A DNA stretch of 64,000 bases, taken from positions 1-64,000 of the forward strand of contig NZ_RXLP01000004.1 of assembly GCF_004332295.1 (NCBI RefSeq). Reading direction: 5' to 3'. Within the stretch, counting starts at the first letter, position 1. Each line of letters starts with the position of its first letter. The notes below the pieces were generated by a model. The model had not been told where the DNA came from. It saw nothing but the letters and a program-made list of their open reading frames with translations, and searched no databases. This document shows positions 17,998 through 28,078 of this stretch, one piece after another. Source of the stretch: Alloscardovia theropitheci (lineage in GTDB: Bacteria; Actinomycetota; Actinomycetes; Actinomycetales; Bifidobacteriaceae). Both the position numbers and the translations under genes were made by a program.

Positions 17998-19026
17998 ATG
18001 CCATATAAACGCGGCGTATTTACAGCTGGGGAAAAAGTGCAGCTTACGGATCGTAAAGGCAATATGCTTACTTTTCAGCTCACACCTGATGGAATTACTG
18101 ATACTGCTCATGGCCAAATTTTTCATGCTGACATCATAGGCAGCGAAGAAGGGGTTAACATCGTCACACGAGTGGGTAGCTCAACTCATTATGCGGATAC
18201 ATATCGTGAGGGGAAACCTTGGAAGGCAAGCAGACGCATTGGAGGCTGGGAATATACCGTTATGAGACCGCGTCTTGCGGATTATATTCTCTCTATGCCT
18301 CGAGGTGCTCAGATTATGTATCCCAAAGATATCGCGACTGTTCTTGAACTCGGTGATATACGAGAAGGCATGCGTGTACTCGAATCTGGTGGCGGATCGG
18401 GAGCTATGAGCCTGCATATACTCGAATCCATAGGTGACAAAGGTGAACTGACAACTATTGAGCTTCGTACTGATTTTGCGAGAGTTTGTCAAGCAAATGC
18501 CACATTATTTTATGGGCAAGAACCACTATGGTGGAATATTATTGTGGGTGATTTTGATAATGAAATCGCGCAATGCGAGGATAATTATTTTGATAGAGTT
18601 GTGCTCGACCAGTTAGATCCGTGGAACCGTATTGATGAAGTGCACAGAGTTATTGCACCTGGAGGAGTTCTATCCTGCTACGTGACGACTACTACTCAAC
18701 TGAGTAGATTGGTAGAAAAATTGGTTGAATCAGGTCAATGGACGAAGCCACATATTCAAGAAAGCATGGAAAGAAGCTGGAAAGTCGATGGTCTTGCTGT
18801 TCGTCCTGAACACAGTATGATAGGTCACACTGGATTCCTTGTCTTTTCCAGGGCTATGGCTGATGGTCAAAGTGCATTGAAGAAACATGAAAGACCAAAT
18901 AAAGACACAACAACCGATATTGATGAGGTCGAACGTGATATTCAAGCACTTGAGTTGCGTGATATGTCAGATAAAAAACTTCGTAAAGTACTTCGCGACC
19001 TAGATTCTCAAATAAGCAAACTATAG
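17998..19026 (+). CDS. trmI: tRNA (adenine-N1-)-methyltransferase TrmI
   Basis: A 342-residue SAM-dependent enzyme that methylates A58 in the T-loop of tRNA. Residues 1-100 form the beta-rich N-terminal domain. RPRLADYILSMPRGAQIMYP is the family signature before the Rossmann domain, whose SAM motif is VLESGGGSGAMSLHI, with VVLDQLDPW in the active site (DxP). A ~60-residue charged C-terminal tail follows the usual end. The ATG at 17998 has GAGGGAG upstream. In other actinobacteria this gene sits by the Pup-proteasome genes; none is seen here. Confidence 0.95.
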   Translation: MPYKRGVFTAGEKVQLTDRKGNMLTFQLTPDGITDTAHGQIFHADIIGSEEGVNIVTRVGSSTHYADTYREGKPWKASRRIGGWEYTVMRPRLADYILSMPRGAQIMYPKDIATVLELGDIREGMRVLESGGGSGAMSLHILESIGDKGELTTIELRTDFARVCQANATLFYGQEPLWWNIIVGDFDNEIAQCEDNYFDRVVLDQLDPWNRIDEVHRVIAPGGVLSCYVTTTTQLSRLVEKLVESGQWTKPHIQESMERSWKVDGLAVRPEHSMIGHTGFLVFSRAMADGQSALKKHERPNKDTTTDIDEVERDIQALELRDMSDKKLRKVLRDLDSQISKL

Positions 19027-19104
19027 TGAGAAGAGAGAAGCTGCGAGGCTACGTGAGTTTAGGAAATTTATATAGTATTTCCCACCTTTTGATAGGATAA
19101 AAAC

Positions 19105-19665
19105 ATGTCTGTGAATCTTACAAAAATTGGTAAAGAAATTCACCATTACGAATATATTCTGATACTGATGCGCCATGCAAAGACTGAGAAAAATGCCGAA
19201 AGTGATTCTGATAGAGAACTCACAGATAAGGGTCGTAAGCAAGCTAAAAGAGTCGCAAAAGCTTTAGACGGAATTAATCTTGTACCAGATGTCATGGAAA
19301 TATCTGGTGCAAAGCGAGCGCGTCAAACAGCTGAACGTATGCTTAAAGTATTCGGTGATAAACCTGATGTAAGTTATCACAAGAAACTGTATACCGATGG
19401 TATGGATGAACTAGCACACATCATTCAGTCTCAAAAGAAAAAGCACAAGATTGTCCTTATTGTCGGACACGAGCCAGTGATGAGCGAAGGCGCACAATGG
19501 TGGTCGTCACGTGAAAACTCAGATAAAAATGGATTGTACGATGTGCTACAGCTTGGTCTTTCACCAGCAACTTTTGTTATTCTGGGGTCGAATAAGCCTC
19601 TTAATCAATGGGATCTTCACGAAGCGGAAGTGCTTGCAGTTGTTTCTCCCAAAGATTGTGAATAA
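19105..19665 (+). CDS. SixA-like histidine phosphatase
   Basis: A 186-residue member of the histidine phosphatase superfamily. The catalytic motif is LMRHAKTEKN (RHG variant RHA), GAKRARQTAE holds the second Arg, and VGHEPVMSE the second His. Small size and RHAK point to the SixA branch, which dephosphorylates phosphohistidine in proteins, though the substrate is unknown. ATG with AGGA upstream; it stands 78 nt after trmI. Confidence 0.88.
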   Translation: MSVNLTKIGKEIHHYEYILILMRHAKTEKNAESDSDRELTDKGRKQAKRVAKALDGINLVPDVMEISGAKRARQTAERMLKVFGDKPDVSYHKKLYTDGMDELAHIIQSQKKKHKIVLIVGHEPVMSEGAQWWSSRENSDKNGLYDVLQLGLSPATFVILGSNKPLNQWDLHEAEVLAVVSPKDCE

Positions 19666-19762
19666 ATACTCTGTTAAAAAGTAATCGTATGGCTTGTATG
19701 ATATGCGCACGATGAAAATACAACTGTAATTATCTAATCTACGTAGGCGAAGGCGAAATAGT

Positions 19763-22700
19763 ATGGAACAGTCGGTAGTATCATCAGCTACACTTATCCG
19801 TGCAGGTTTTAATCATATTTCCCGAGCAATTAAAGATGCTGCTCGTCTCAATGATACTCTTGAAACGGCAAGAGCTAACGGATACGATTGTGCATGGTCA
19901 GTTACAGATTTCCTTGAATGGTCCCGGTATGCAGCAGATCCGGATAGCGCGTTATGGCATGTAGCTGATATTTCTCACAAGTTATGCTCAACTGAGCATG
20001 AAGGAATCGCTCAATTATTTTTTGGTGGGGATGAAGATGAGATATCGCGAGTCATAGCGATTTGTGGGGTTTCTGACTTTTTAGGTCGTTTCTTAACATC
20101 TGAAATATCATTACTAGCTGAGGTACTTGAAGGTGCCATGCCTCGTCTTGATATGCCCGTAGATACGCATGCAAAATATGATCAACAGGTTCAAACTCTG
20201 CGAATGACGTATTGGCGCAATATTCTCCACATAGTAGCCGATGATGCGATGAGTGCAAATCCATTGGATATACAGCCTGTAGTTTCAAAGCGAATGAGCA
20301 CTCTTATAGATGCAACTCTACGTTCCGCTTTGATAATAGCTCAACAGAAAGTCCCCAATAGTAACGGATGTAAGTTTGCAGTTTTTGCTATGGGTAAATT
20401 AGGAGCTGAAGAGATTAACTATGTGTCGGATGTAGATCTTGTATATCTCGTAGACAAAACTGAAGATTTTTCTGGCGATTTAATAGCAGTAGGTACTCAT
20501 ATTGGATCGACTTTGCAAGCAGTATGCTCAGCAATAATTCCAGGAGTTACCGCGCCATCTTTATGGGATATTGATACCGCCCTTCGTCCAGAAGGAAAAG
20601 CAGGTGCTTTGGTGCGTACTGTTGAATCTGCAAAAGTTTATTACACAAACTGGGCTGAAAATTGGGAGTTCCAAGCGCTACTTAAGGCAAGATTCGTTGC
20701 AGGCGATGATGATGTAGCGCGTGATTTCGAAAATCTAATACATCCGCTCGTGTGGTCAGCTTCCTCACGGAAAAATTTTGTATATGATTGCCGTGCGATG
20801 CGTCGCAGAGTAGAAGAACATATCGCTATGGATCATAAAGACCGCGAGATAAAACTCGGTAAAGGTGGTTTGCGCGATGTTGAATTTACTGTACAGATGC
20901 TTCAACTCGTTCATGGTCGAACTGATGAACATCTCCATACTAAGAACACCCTTGAATCATTGAAGGTCTTAGCTCATCGTGGATACGTTAATCGTGAACA
21001 AGCACATGACTTATCAGAAGATTATCGTTTTTTGAGAGTTCTCGAGCATCGTCAGCAATTGTGGAATATGCGGCGAACTCATTTGTTCCCAAAGATTTCA
21101 TCAGGTTCCGACTCTATTGATATATTTACTCGAACACGACGTATCTCAGACATTGAGCTAGCTCAGAATTCTGATATCTTACGTTTGGCGCGCTCGCTAT
21201 CTCTTACACCACGTCAACTTGTTGAGCGTTTTGATTCTGTACGCCGTCAGGTTCGACAGTTGCATATGGATATTTATTATCGTCCAATGCTTCCAAATAT
21301 TTCTCAGATGAGTGATGATGACATTACCCTGACTGAGGAAGCGATGCGAGCACGATTTGAATCAGTAGGTTTTGCCGATCCAGAAGCAGCTATGCGCCAC
21401 GTACACGTTCTTACTTCTGGAATATCTCGTTCAAGTAGAATTAATCAAATATTGCTTCCAACTATTCTTCTATGGATAGGGAATGGACAAAATCCTGATA
21501 TGGGGCTCATGATGTGGCGGCGATGGGTCGAAACCTATGGGGGATCTGGACCGTACCTTGGATTCTTGCGTGATTCACCGACTGCTTTGAAGAGAATGTG
21601 CCATGTATTGGCAAATTCGCGTTATCTTAGCGATGCCATCATGAAATCGCCTGAATCTGTGACATGGCTTGGTGATGAATCATTATTAGCACCACGTAGC
21701 AGCGAAAGTTTGCATAAACGTACCGACATGATGCTCCAACGGTTTGCCGATTCACAAACAGAGTTTTCTACTCTGCTCAGAGCTTTAAGAAGACGCGAAA
21801 TCGAGCGTGTTGGTCTCGGCTGGATGAGCTCAGTCATATCATCTCAAGATGCCTTGAAAGCTATGACACGCGTGTATGATGTCATTATCGATGCGGCTCT
21901 TGAATGGGCAACTGCAAAAATTTGTGCTGATGAGCAGCTCGATTTTCCATTGTCACGCATGGCAGTTATCGCGATGGGACGATATGGGGGAGAAGAAATT
22001 AACTTTTCTTCTGACGCTGATTTAATGCTCGTGTATGAAGCACATGAGGGGTCAGAAGATATCGAAGCGCGCCAATTTGCACAAAAGCAAGCCGAATTAC
22101 TACGTGAAGTCTTATCTGGATTTGCTGGAACCGAACAAAAACTTGATCTTGATATGGATCTTCGCCCTGAGGGTAAGAATGGTCCTATAGTCCGTTCATA
22201 TGCTTCGTATAGCGAGTATTACGCGTCGTGGTCGCAAACTTGGGAAAAGCAGGCCCTCCTTCGTGCACGTTTTGCTGCCGGGGATAAAGAGCTCGGACAA
22301 AGATTTATTAATGATATCGCTAATCCAATTCGATATAACTGCGGTAAATTAACTGAGCAAGAAATCAATAGTATCCAAAAACTCAAGGCACGCATGGAAT
22401 CCGAGAGATTGCCTCGTGGCGTGAGAAATGATCGCCATATTAAGTTAGGAAAAGGCGGTTTGTCCGACGTAGAATGGACTGTCCAGCTTCTTCAGCTCCA
22501 ATACGCTTATCAATGGGAAGAGTTACAAACAACGCATACTCTTGATGCTTTGGACATTTTAGAAAGACGAGAAGTGCTGTGCCAGCATGATGCGAAAATA
22601 CTTCGACATACGTGGAAACTGTGCACAGACCTGCGCAATGCTTCATTCTTGTGGTCGGGAAGAGTTTCACAAGCAGATATCATTCCTGATGATTATTTTG

Positions 22701-22825
22701 ACATGGGCGGTATTGCTGTATGCCTCGGGCACAGTGCTCATCGCGGTCTCCAATTTATGGACGACATTATCAGAACTATGCGAAAGTGTCGTGAGGTAGT
22801 GAACCGCTTATTCTATGGAGCATAA
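19763..22825 (+). CDS. glnE: Bifunctional glutamine synthetase adenylyltransferase/deadenylase
   Basis: A 1020-residue enzyme that adds and removes AMP on glutamine synthetase in response to nitrogen state. It contains two nucleotidyltransferase domains of the same fold. The N-terminal deadenylase half has MGKLGAEEINYVSDVDLVYL (about residue 210), and the C-terminal adenylylase half MGRYGGEEINFSSDADLML (about 735). Each is followed by LRPEGK and LGKGGLRDVE/LGKGGLSDVE motifs and a helical GlnD-type domain. Length is normal for actinobacteria. ATG at 19763 with AAGGCGAA upstream. Confidence 0.97.
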   Translation: MEQSVVSSATLIRAGFNHISRAIKDAARLNDTLETARANGYDCAWSVTDFLEWSRYAADPDSALWHVADISHKLCSTEHEGIAQLFFGGDEDEISRVIAICGVSDFLGRFLTSEISLLAEVLEGAMPRLDMPVDTHAKYDQQVQTLRMTYWRNILHIVADDAMSANPLDIQPVVSKRMSTLIDATLRSALIIAQQKVPNSNGCKFAVFAMGKLGAEEINYVSDVDLVYLVDKTEDFSGDLIAVGTHIGSTLQAVCSAIIPGVTAPSLWDIDTALRPEGKAGALVRTVESAKVYYTNWAENWEFQALLKARFVAGDDDVARDFENLIHPLVWSASSRKNFVYDCRAMRRRVEEHIAMDHKDREIKLGKGGLRDVEFTVQMLQLVHGRTDEHLHTKNTLESLKVLAHRGYVNREQAHDLSEDYRFLRVLEHRQQLWNMRRTHLFPKISSGSDSIDIFTRTRRISDIELAQNSDILRLARSLSLTPRQLVERFDSVRRQVRQLHMDIYYRPMLPNISQMSDDDITLTEEAMRARFESVGFADPEAAMRHVHVLTSGISRSSRINQILLPTILLWIGNGQNPDMGLMMWRRWVETYGGSGPYLGFLRDSPTALKRMCHVLANSRYLSDAIMKSPESVTWLGDESLLAPRSSESLHKRTDMMLQRFADSQTEFSTLLRALRRREIERVGLGWMSSVISSQDALKAMTRVYDVIIDAALEWATAKICADEQLDFPLSRMAVIAMGRYGGEEINFSSDADLMLVYEAHEGSEDIEARQFAQKQAELLREVLSGFAGTEQKLDLDMDLRPEGKNGPIVRSYASYSEYYASWSQTWEKQALLRARFAAGDKELGQRFINDIANPIRYNCGKLTEQEINSIQKLKARMESERLPRGVRNDRHIKLGKGGLSDVEWTVQLLQLQYAYQWEELQTTHTLDALDILERREVLCQHDAKILRHTWKLCTDLRNASFLWSGRVSQADIIPDDYFDMGGIAVCLGHSAHRGLQFMDDIIRTMRKCREVVNRLFYGA

Positions 22826-22852
22826 GAGTTAAACGAATGTGCTCTATATACG

Positions 22853-22892
22853 ATGTGGTGCTGCTTAAAATTACGGTTAAGCAGCACCACAT
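22853..22892. terminator. Bidirectional terminator glnE / antiporter
   Basis: Perfect 16-bp stem (22853-22868 with 22877-22892), 8-nt loop, between convergent genes. Confidence 0.8.
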
Positions 22893-22920
22893 TTCACTTC
22901 GCTAAAAATGCTGTGAAAGA

Positions 22921-24984
22921 TTATAGACCGGAATCAGATTGCATAATAAATACATTGTGACGCATAGAACGAGCCTGATCGCGTGTAATTTCTTGATTAT
23001 CAAGCATCGTTCTAATGGTTTCGAGCTCAATAGCATATGCTTGGGAAAGAACACTATTGAATTCGTGAAGCATAGCATCTGGATTTGGCATATTTGGGTT
23101 AGCAATAGACGGAGTTTGCAAACTTTGGATAAGAGAGCGTAATTCACTGACTAAAGTCGAACCTACAATCGGTGAGACCTGATCGTAATTGATAAGTGTA
23201 AACTCGTGATGGATTGCATCTTGGAACATTTGAAGCTGAATACGTGTTATGAGTGAACGTCTATACTCCATGTTTTCAGAACGTGTTGTTACGGAAAGAG
23301 TACGTTTCCATGTAAAACGTACAGTAGCACGTGCAGAGCGCAACCACCCTACGAGTTTGAGTCTTAAGAAGTAAGCGCGTGTATGGATACGTTGTTTCCA
23401 TCCCGAGCCTTCATATGACAATGCGAATTCAATTGGTGCAAGTAAACGCTCACACACATCTCTGTATTCTGGATGATTTTTAGCATAATTTTCAAGCCAC
23501 AGACTTTGCCATTGACGCATTTCCATACGAGCAGCGTGAAGATGATTGAGCTCATCTTTAGTCATTACTGTTCCGCGTTGACGTGCGATACGTGAATAAT
23601 ATGAGCGCATAACAGCTTCAATAGCTACATGCTGTTCTGGGTTAGCCTTGTGCATGCGAGAAATTGCCATTAATGTACGGTTGAGCATCTCTAAGTTTGC
23701 GAGCGCGAACTTGTGTCCATCTTCATCTTCTTCAGGAGGAGCAAGAATTGGGACAACTATATTTGCTAAAAGTAGCGAAATTATGATGTACAGAGCAGCA
23801 ATGAATAACGACGCTGTTCGTACGGGAAAACCGGTCATGGTATCAAGTTGAGATGGAAGGCTGAATGCCAAGATAAGAGAAATTGTTCCCTTAGCTCCAC
23901 CAAACGTCATGACTGCAGCTGAATGCCAGCGCTCTTTTGTCATCTTTCGACGTTTACCACTATCTTGAGATTTGGTAAGCCTGAGCATAGCGGCTATCCA
24001 TATAAAACGAAGAGCCAGAAGCACAATGCATAGGATGATAGCGGTGACCACAAGAGCCCAAGTGTTGATACGTTCGCTTAAAAGAGTCTGACGCATTGCG
24101 AGAGGAAGCTCAATTCCAAGCAAAACGAAAACTGAACCGTTCAGCACGAAGGTGAATACTTCCCATACTGCAGAAGACACACGATTAATTTCAGCTAAAT
24201 CTTCCCCCACACCAACTCGATGATATGCAGCAATTAGTCCAGCGACAACGACAGCAATAACGCCTGAAACATGAATCTCTTCGCCGACCCAGTATACGAA
24301 GAACGGGATCATTAATTCTATGAGAATGCGGTTTGTTGTCGTTTCAAGACGAACTCGTCGCATCCAGAAAATAAGACGGTTGAAAAGAACCCCAAAAATG
24401 GTTCCTAAAAGTGCTCCGCCTAAGAAGCTATATATAACGTTACCCGTAAAAGCGACAGGGGAGAATTGACCAGTGAGGAGCGCAGCGATCGCAAATTGGA
24501 AGCTTACGATGCTCGCTGCATCATTAAAAAGACTTTCAGTGGATAAGACAGCATGCTGTCTAGGAGTTAATTGAGCTTCAGATCCAAGCTGGGCAACTGC
24601 TACAGCGTCAGTTGGTCCTAATGCAGCACCCAAAGCAAAGCCAGCAGCTAGTGGAATGACAGCGAGAAATAGTTGAAGAGTGTAACCCGAAATAAGAACA
24701 GAAAGAAGAACTAAACCAACTGCAAGCGATAAACTAACACCTAAATTATTGCGCAAACTTGAACGCGATGTCTGAACAGCTTCACGATACAAAAGAGGGG
24801 CAATGAACAGCAGTAGAAAGAGCTCAGAATCAATATTAATAACAGGTAAGCCGGGTACGAAGAACCAAATAACACCAAGAAGAATTTGCACAAGCGGCAT
24901 TGAAACACGCGGTATATATGGACTTAACAAAGATGAGATAACGACAGCAATGCCAATTTCAAGTATGAGCAAAAGTGACTGCAT
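22921..24984 (-). CDS. Na+/H+ antiporter of the CPA1 (NhaP) type
   Basis: A ~687-residue protein: about 12 membrane helices (to about residue 430) and a long cytoplasmic C-terminal domain of ~260 residues. The transport core shows GFALGAALGPTDAVAVAQ and TESLFNDAASIVSF, which carries the ion-binding Asp in the ND pair. The tail (EEDEDGHKFALANLEMLNRT) is helical. It exports Na+ (or K+) in exchange for protons. Start uncertain: ATG at 24984 gives the usual N-terminus; a GTG at 25005 extends it by seven residues. It is divergent from the pyr operon. Confidence 0.92.
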   Translation of the reverse strand: MQSLLLILEIGIAVVISSLLSPYIPRVSMPLVQILLGVIWFFVPGLPVINIDSELFLLLFIAPLLYREAVQTSRSSLRNNLGVSLSLAVGLVLLSVLISGYTLQLFLAVIPLAAGFALGAALGPTDAVAVAQLGSEAQLTPRQHAVLSTESLFNDAASIVSFQFAIAALLTGQFSPVAFTGNVIYSFLGGALLGTIFGVLFNRLIFWMRRVRLETTTNRILIELMIPFFVYWVGEEIHVSGVIAVVVAGLIAAYHRVGVGEDLAEINRVSSAVWEVFTFVLNGSVFVLLGIELPLAMRQTLLSERINTWALVVTAIILCIVLLALRFIWIAAMLRLTKSQDSGKRRKMTKERWHSAAVMTFGGAKGTISLILAFSLPSQLDTMTGFPVRTASLFIAALYIIISLLLANIVVPILAPPEEDEDGHKFALANLEMLNRTLMAISRMHKANPEQHVAIEAVMRSYYSRIARQRGTVMTKDELNHLHAARMEMRQWQSLWLENYAKNHPEYRDVCERLLAPIEFALSYEGSGWKQRIHTRAYFLRLKLVGWLRSARATVRFTWKRTLSVTTRSENMEYRRSLITRIQLQMFQDAIHHEFTLINYDQVSPIVGSTLVSELRSLIQSLQTPSIANPNMPNPDAMLHEFNSVLSQAYAIELETIRTMLDNQEITRDQARSMRHNVFIMQSDSGL

Positions 24985-25160
24985 AAGGTGAGGGTTTCTT
25001 TCCACATTAAGCTTATGTTTTCCTCTCTAATGATAAAGGACAAAATGACAATACGCTCTCAAAAAACACGGTAAATGATAGATATGTCGTATTTTTGCTT
25101 TAAACTTGTTAAGGTCACAGCAAAAAAGCAGTGCCCTTCGTATATCGGAAAGGCGTGCCA

Positions 25161-26150
25161 ATGTCTGCACAACTCAGTTCTTCCCTTAAAGGGATGAGCA
25201 TCGTAACTCTCGATGATTTATCTGTTCCGCAACTTAACGATTTAATATTAAAAGCTCTTTATATTGATGGGCATAGAAAAGAAGTGGCACATACATGCGA
25301 TGGTCGTGTATTGGCCACTTTATTTTATGAGCCATCAACGCGAACTCGTTTGAGCTTTGAAACGGCGATGCTTCGATTAGGTGGTCAGGTTATCGGCTTC
25401 GCAGGTGCAAGCCAGTCCTCAGCTGCTAAAGGCGAAACTATTGCTGATACGCTTAAAACGGTTTCTAATTATGTCGATGTTGTCGCTATGCGCCACCCTA
25501 AGGAGGGTGCTGCATTGGTCGCCTCTCAGGCGGTAGACACTCCTGTGATTAACGCTGGTGACGGTGGGCATATGCATCCAACACAAACATTGGCAGATAT
25601 TTCAACAATTTTCAATCGCTTCGGACGATTGGATAATCTCACTGTCGGTTTGTGCGGCGATCTTACTTTTGGTCGCACAGTTCATTCATTGATTGAAACA
25701 TTGTGCCGTTTTGGAAATATTAACTTTGTACTCATCTCACCAGATGAATTGCGTACACCTCAGTACGTTCTTGATCGTATTAACGATACGCCATCATGCT
25801 CATATGTTGAAGTTCGAGATATGACCGAGGTTATCGGCGACTTAGACGTACTGTATATGACTCGCGTACAGCAGGAACGCTTCTTTAACGAAGATGATTA
25901 CTTGCGCTTACGTGACACATATATTCTTGACATGGAAAAACTATCTGCTGGTAAGGAAAGCCTTGCAGTTCTTCATCCATTGCCACGTGTAAACGAAATC
26001 GCTGTGGATGTTGACGATGATCCACGTGCAGCATACTTTGAACAAGTTAAAAATGGCATGCTTATGCGTATGGCTTTGCAATGCTCTGTTATTGGCGATG
26101 AATTGCCAGGATATGATGCAGATAAGATGGAAGAAGAGGTGAACAACTAA
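25161..26150 (+). CDS. pyrB: Aspartate carbamoyltransferase catalytic chain
   Basis: A 329-residue transcarbamylase, joining carbamoyl phosphate and aspartate in the first committed step of UMP synthesis. The phosphate-binding motif is EPSTRTRLSFETAM; HPTQTLADI, CGDLTFGRT and the aspartate-loop HPLPRVNEI are present. The ATG at 25161 has GGAAAGG before it (frame is open upstream). It heads pyrBICFKDE. Its stop overlaps the pyrI start (TAATG). Confidence 0.97.
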   Translation: MSAQLSSSLKGMSIVTLDDLSVPQLNDLILKALYIDGHRKEVAHTCDGRVLATLFYEPSTRTRLSFETAMLRLGGQVIGFAGASQSSAAKGETIADTLKTVSNYVDVVAMRHPKEGAALVASQAVDTPVINAGDGGHMHPTQTLADISTIFNRFGRLDNLTVGLCGDLTFGRTVHSLIETLCRFGNINFVLISPDELRTPQYVLDRINDTPSCSYVEVRDMTEVIGDLDVLYMTRVQQERFFNEDDYLRLRDTYILDMEKLSAGKESLAVLHPLPRVNEIAVDVDDDPRAAYFEQVKNGMLMRMALQCSVIGDELPGYDADKMEEEVNN

Positions 26151-26581
26151 TGCAAGTTACAAGTATTACTCACGGTATTATTATCGACCACGTACCAGCT
26201 GGACGCGCACTGAAAGTTCTCGACTTCCTTGGAATAGATCCACGAAAGACACGCCTTGCTTTGATTATGAATGCTGAAAGCCAAAGCTTTGGTTCAAAAG
26301 ATATCATTAAGATTGAAGGCGATGTCGTAGTAGATCTTAATATTCTGGCATTAGTTGCACCAAGCGCAACTGTTAATATCGTTCGCGACAGCGTCATCGT
26401 TTCTAAGGAAAAGCCAACGCTACCTCTTCACGTTACTAATGTGATTAAGTGTTCAAATCCTCGTTGCGTAACTTCAACAGAACGTGGCATTAAGCAACAA
26501 TTCCATCTTGTGCGTGGACATGAAGATGCTCGAGGAATGCAATATCGTTGTGATTACTGCGATGAAGGAGCAAAGCTGTAA
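26150..26581 (+). CDS. pyrI: Aspartate carbamoyltransferase regulatory chain
   Basis: A 143-residue regulatory subunit that binds CTP/ATP in the N-terminal domain and pairs with PyrB through a C-terminal zinc domain. The zinc ligands are visible as the Cys pair in KCSNPRCVTS (CX4C) and the Cys pair in QYRCDYCDE (CX2C). It starts within the pyrB stop, so the subunits are made together, implying an E. coli-like allosteric enzyme with feedback by nucleotides. Confidence 0.96.
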   Translation: MQVTSITHGIIIDHVPAGRALKVLDFLGIDPRKTRLALIMNAESQSFGSKDIIKIEGDVVVDLNILALVAPSATVNIVRDSVIVSKEKPTLPLHVTNVIKCSNPRCVTSTERGIKQQFHLVRGHEDARGMQYRCDYCDEGAKL

Positions 26582-26687
26582 TTGATATTTTTGAAAATTT
26601 CGAAAGTATCAATTATGTAAATATATAAATTAAAGTCTGCCGATACGTGCGCTGGCATACCACTGGCATAATTATGGGAGAGATTCT

Positions 26688-28067
26688 ATGACAGTAGTTT
26701 TGAATGATATTCGTATTTGGGATACACAAGAACATATTACGGTTCGTATTCCAGACGGAAATGAGGATGAACTTATTTTAGATGCCAGCGCATGGCAGAT
26801 TGCTCCGGGATTTGCTGACCCACACGTTCATTTCCGCGATCCTGGTCAGACTGATAAAGAAACTATGGAAAGCGGCGCATTAGCTGCAGCTCATGGCGGA
26901 TATACAAATGTTCTTATTATGCCTAATACTATTCCGGCATTAGATGGTATTAGTTATGATGGTGTAAACGCCCTTGAAGAATTAGAAAACCGACACAATC
27001 TTCCTGTTCGTTATGCGTTGTGTGCATCGGCATCGAAAGAACGTAATGGTGAAAAGCCAAGCGAATATGATGATTGGAAGGACGCTCTTCGAGGAGGAGC
27101 CGCTGGGTATAAACATCCCGTAATTGCGGTATCTGATGATGGCTCGGCAGTGACAAATTCTACGCTTGATACTGTTGTTCGCAATTGCATTCAAGCAAAC
27201 ATTCCTTTCATCGATCATTGCGAACATCATACAACTGGTGTAATGAATGAAGGTGCCATCTCCCGAAAACTTTGCCTTCCAGGAATTCCTGCCGAAACTG
27301 AACTTAATATTGTTGAACGCGATATCCAAAAATGCCGTGCTACAGGTGTTCATTTACATCTGCAGCATGTTTCTACTGCAGCAGCTTTCGAAGCGGTGCG
27401 TCAGGCAAAGAGTGAAGGAATTAACATTACATGTGAAACGGCACCTCACTATCTTGCCTTGGATGATAGCGCTGTAGAAGAATATGGCACGTATGCAAAG
27501 ATGAATCCTCCTTTGCGCTCAGCTGCGGATAGGCTTGCAACACTTGAAGCAGTGTGTGATGGGACAGTGGACCTCATTGCTACTGATCATGCTCCGCATA
27601 CAGTGGAAGAAAAAGCAGCTGGCTCTCTTGATGCAATGATGAGTGCTCCCAATGGAATCATTGGTTTGGAGACTGCGTATCCTGTACTTAGACATGTACT
27701 TGTAGAAACTGGATATATTGATGATGCGCGACTTATCGAGCTCTTATCGGTGGAACCTAATCGTCTAATGGGTGCACAAAGTTTCGATATCGCTGATTTT
27801 GCACATTCTCATGATGGAATTATCGATTTTGATTCGGCCGATATTCATATGATGAAGACTCCTGAATTATCACAAACAGATATAGAGGGGGAGCATCCGG
27901 ATGTCGTTATCTTAGCTCCTGATGAGTCTTGGACTATTGATTCATCTGAATTTGCATCTCAAGCCCGAAATACACCTTTTAATGGCTGGGATGTGCGCGG
28001 ACGAGTTGTAGCAACAATTTGCAATGGTGAACTCACATATTCGCGCTTTGATAGCTATAGTGATTAA
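26688..28067 (+). CDS. pyrC: Dihydroorotase
   Basis: A 459-residue class I amidohydrolase that closes carbamoyl aspartate to dihydroorotate. Metal ligands sit in PHVHFRDPG, IDHCEHH, LQHVSTAAA and IATDHAPH. The C-terminus has a ~35-residue insert (about 365-400, IDFDSADIHMMKTPE) before the usual end, not obviously functional. ATG with GGGAGAG upstream. A ~105-nt gap separates it from pyrI, enough for an extra promoter, though none is clear. Confidence 0.97.
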   Translation: MTVVLNDIRIWDTQEHITVRIPDGNEDELILDASAWQIAPGFADPHVHFRDPGQTDKETMESGALAAAHGGYTNVLIMPNTIPALDGISYDGVNALEELENRHNLPVRYALCASASKERNGEKPSEYDDWKDALRGGAAGYKHPVIAVSDDGSAVTNSTLDTVVRNCIQANIPFIDHCEHHTTGVMNEGAISRKLCLPGIPAETELNIVERDIQKCRATGVHLHLQHVSTAAAFEAVRQAKSEGINITCETAPHYLALDDSAVEEYGTYAKMNPPLRSAADRLATLEAVCDGTVDLIATDHAPHTVEEKAAGSLDAMMSAPNGIIGLETAYPVLRHVLVETGYIDDARLIELLSVEPNRLMGAQSFDIADFAHSHDGIIDFDSADIHMMKTPELSQTDIEGEHPDVVILAPDESWTIDSSEFASQARNTPFNGWDVRGRVVATICNGELTYSRFDSYSD

Positions 28068-28078
28068 GGAAATTTTTC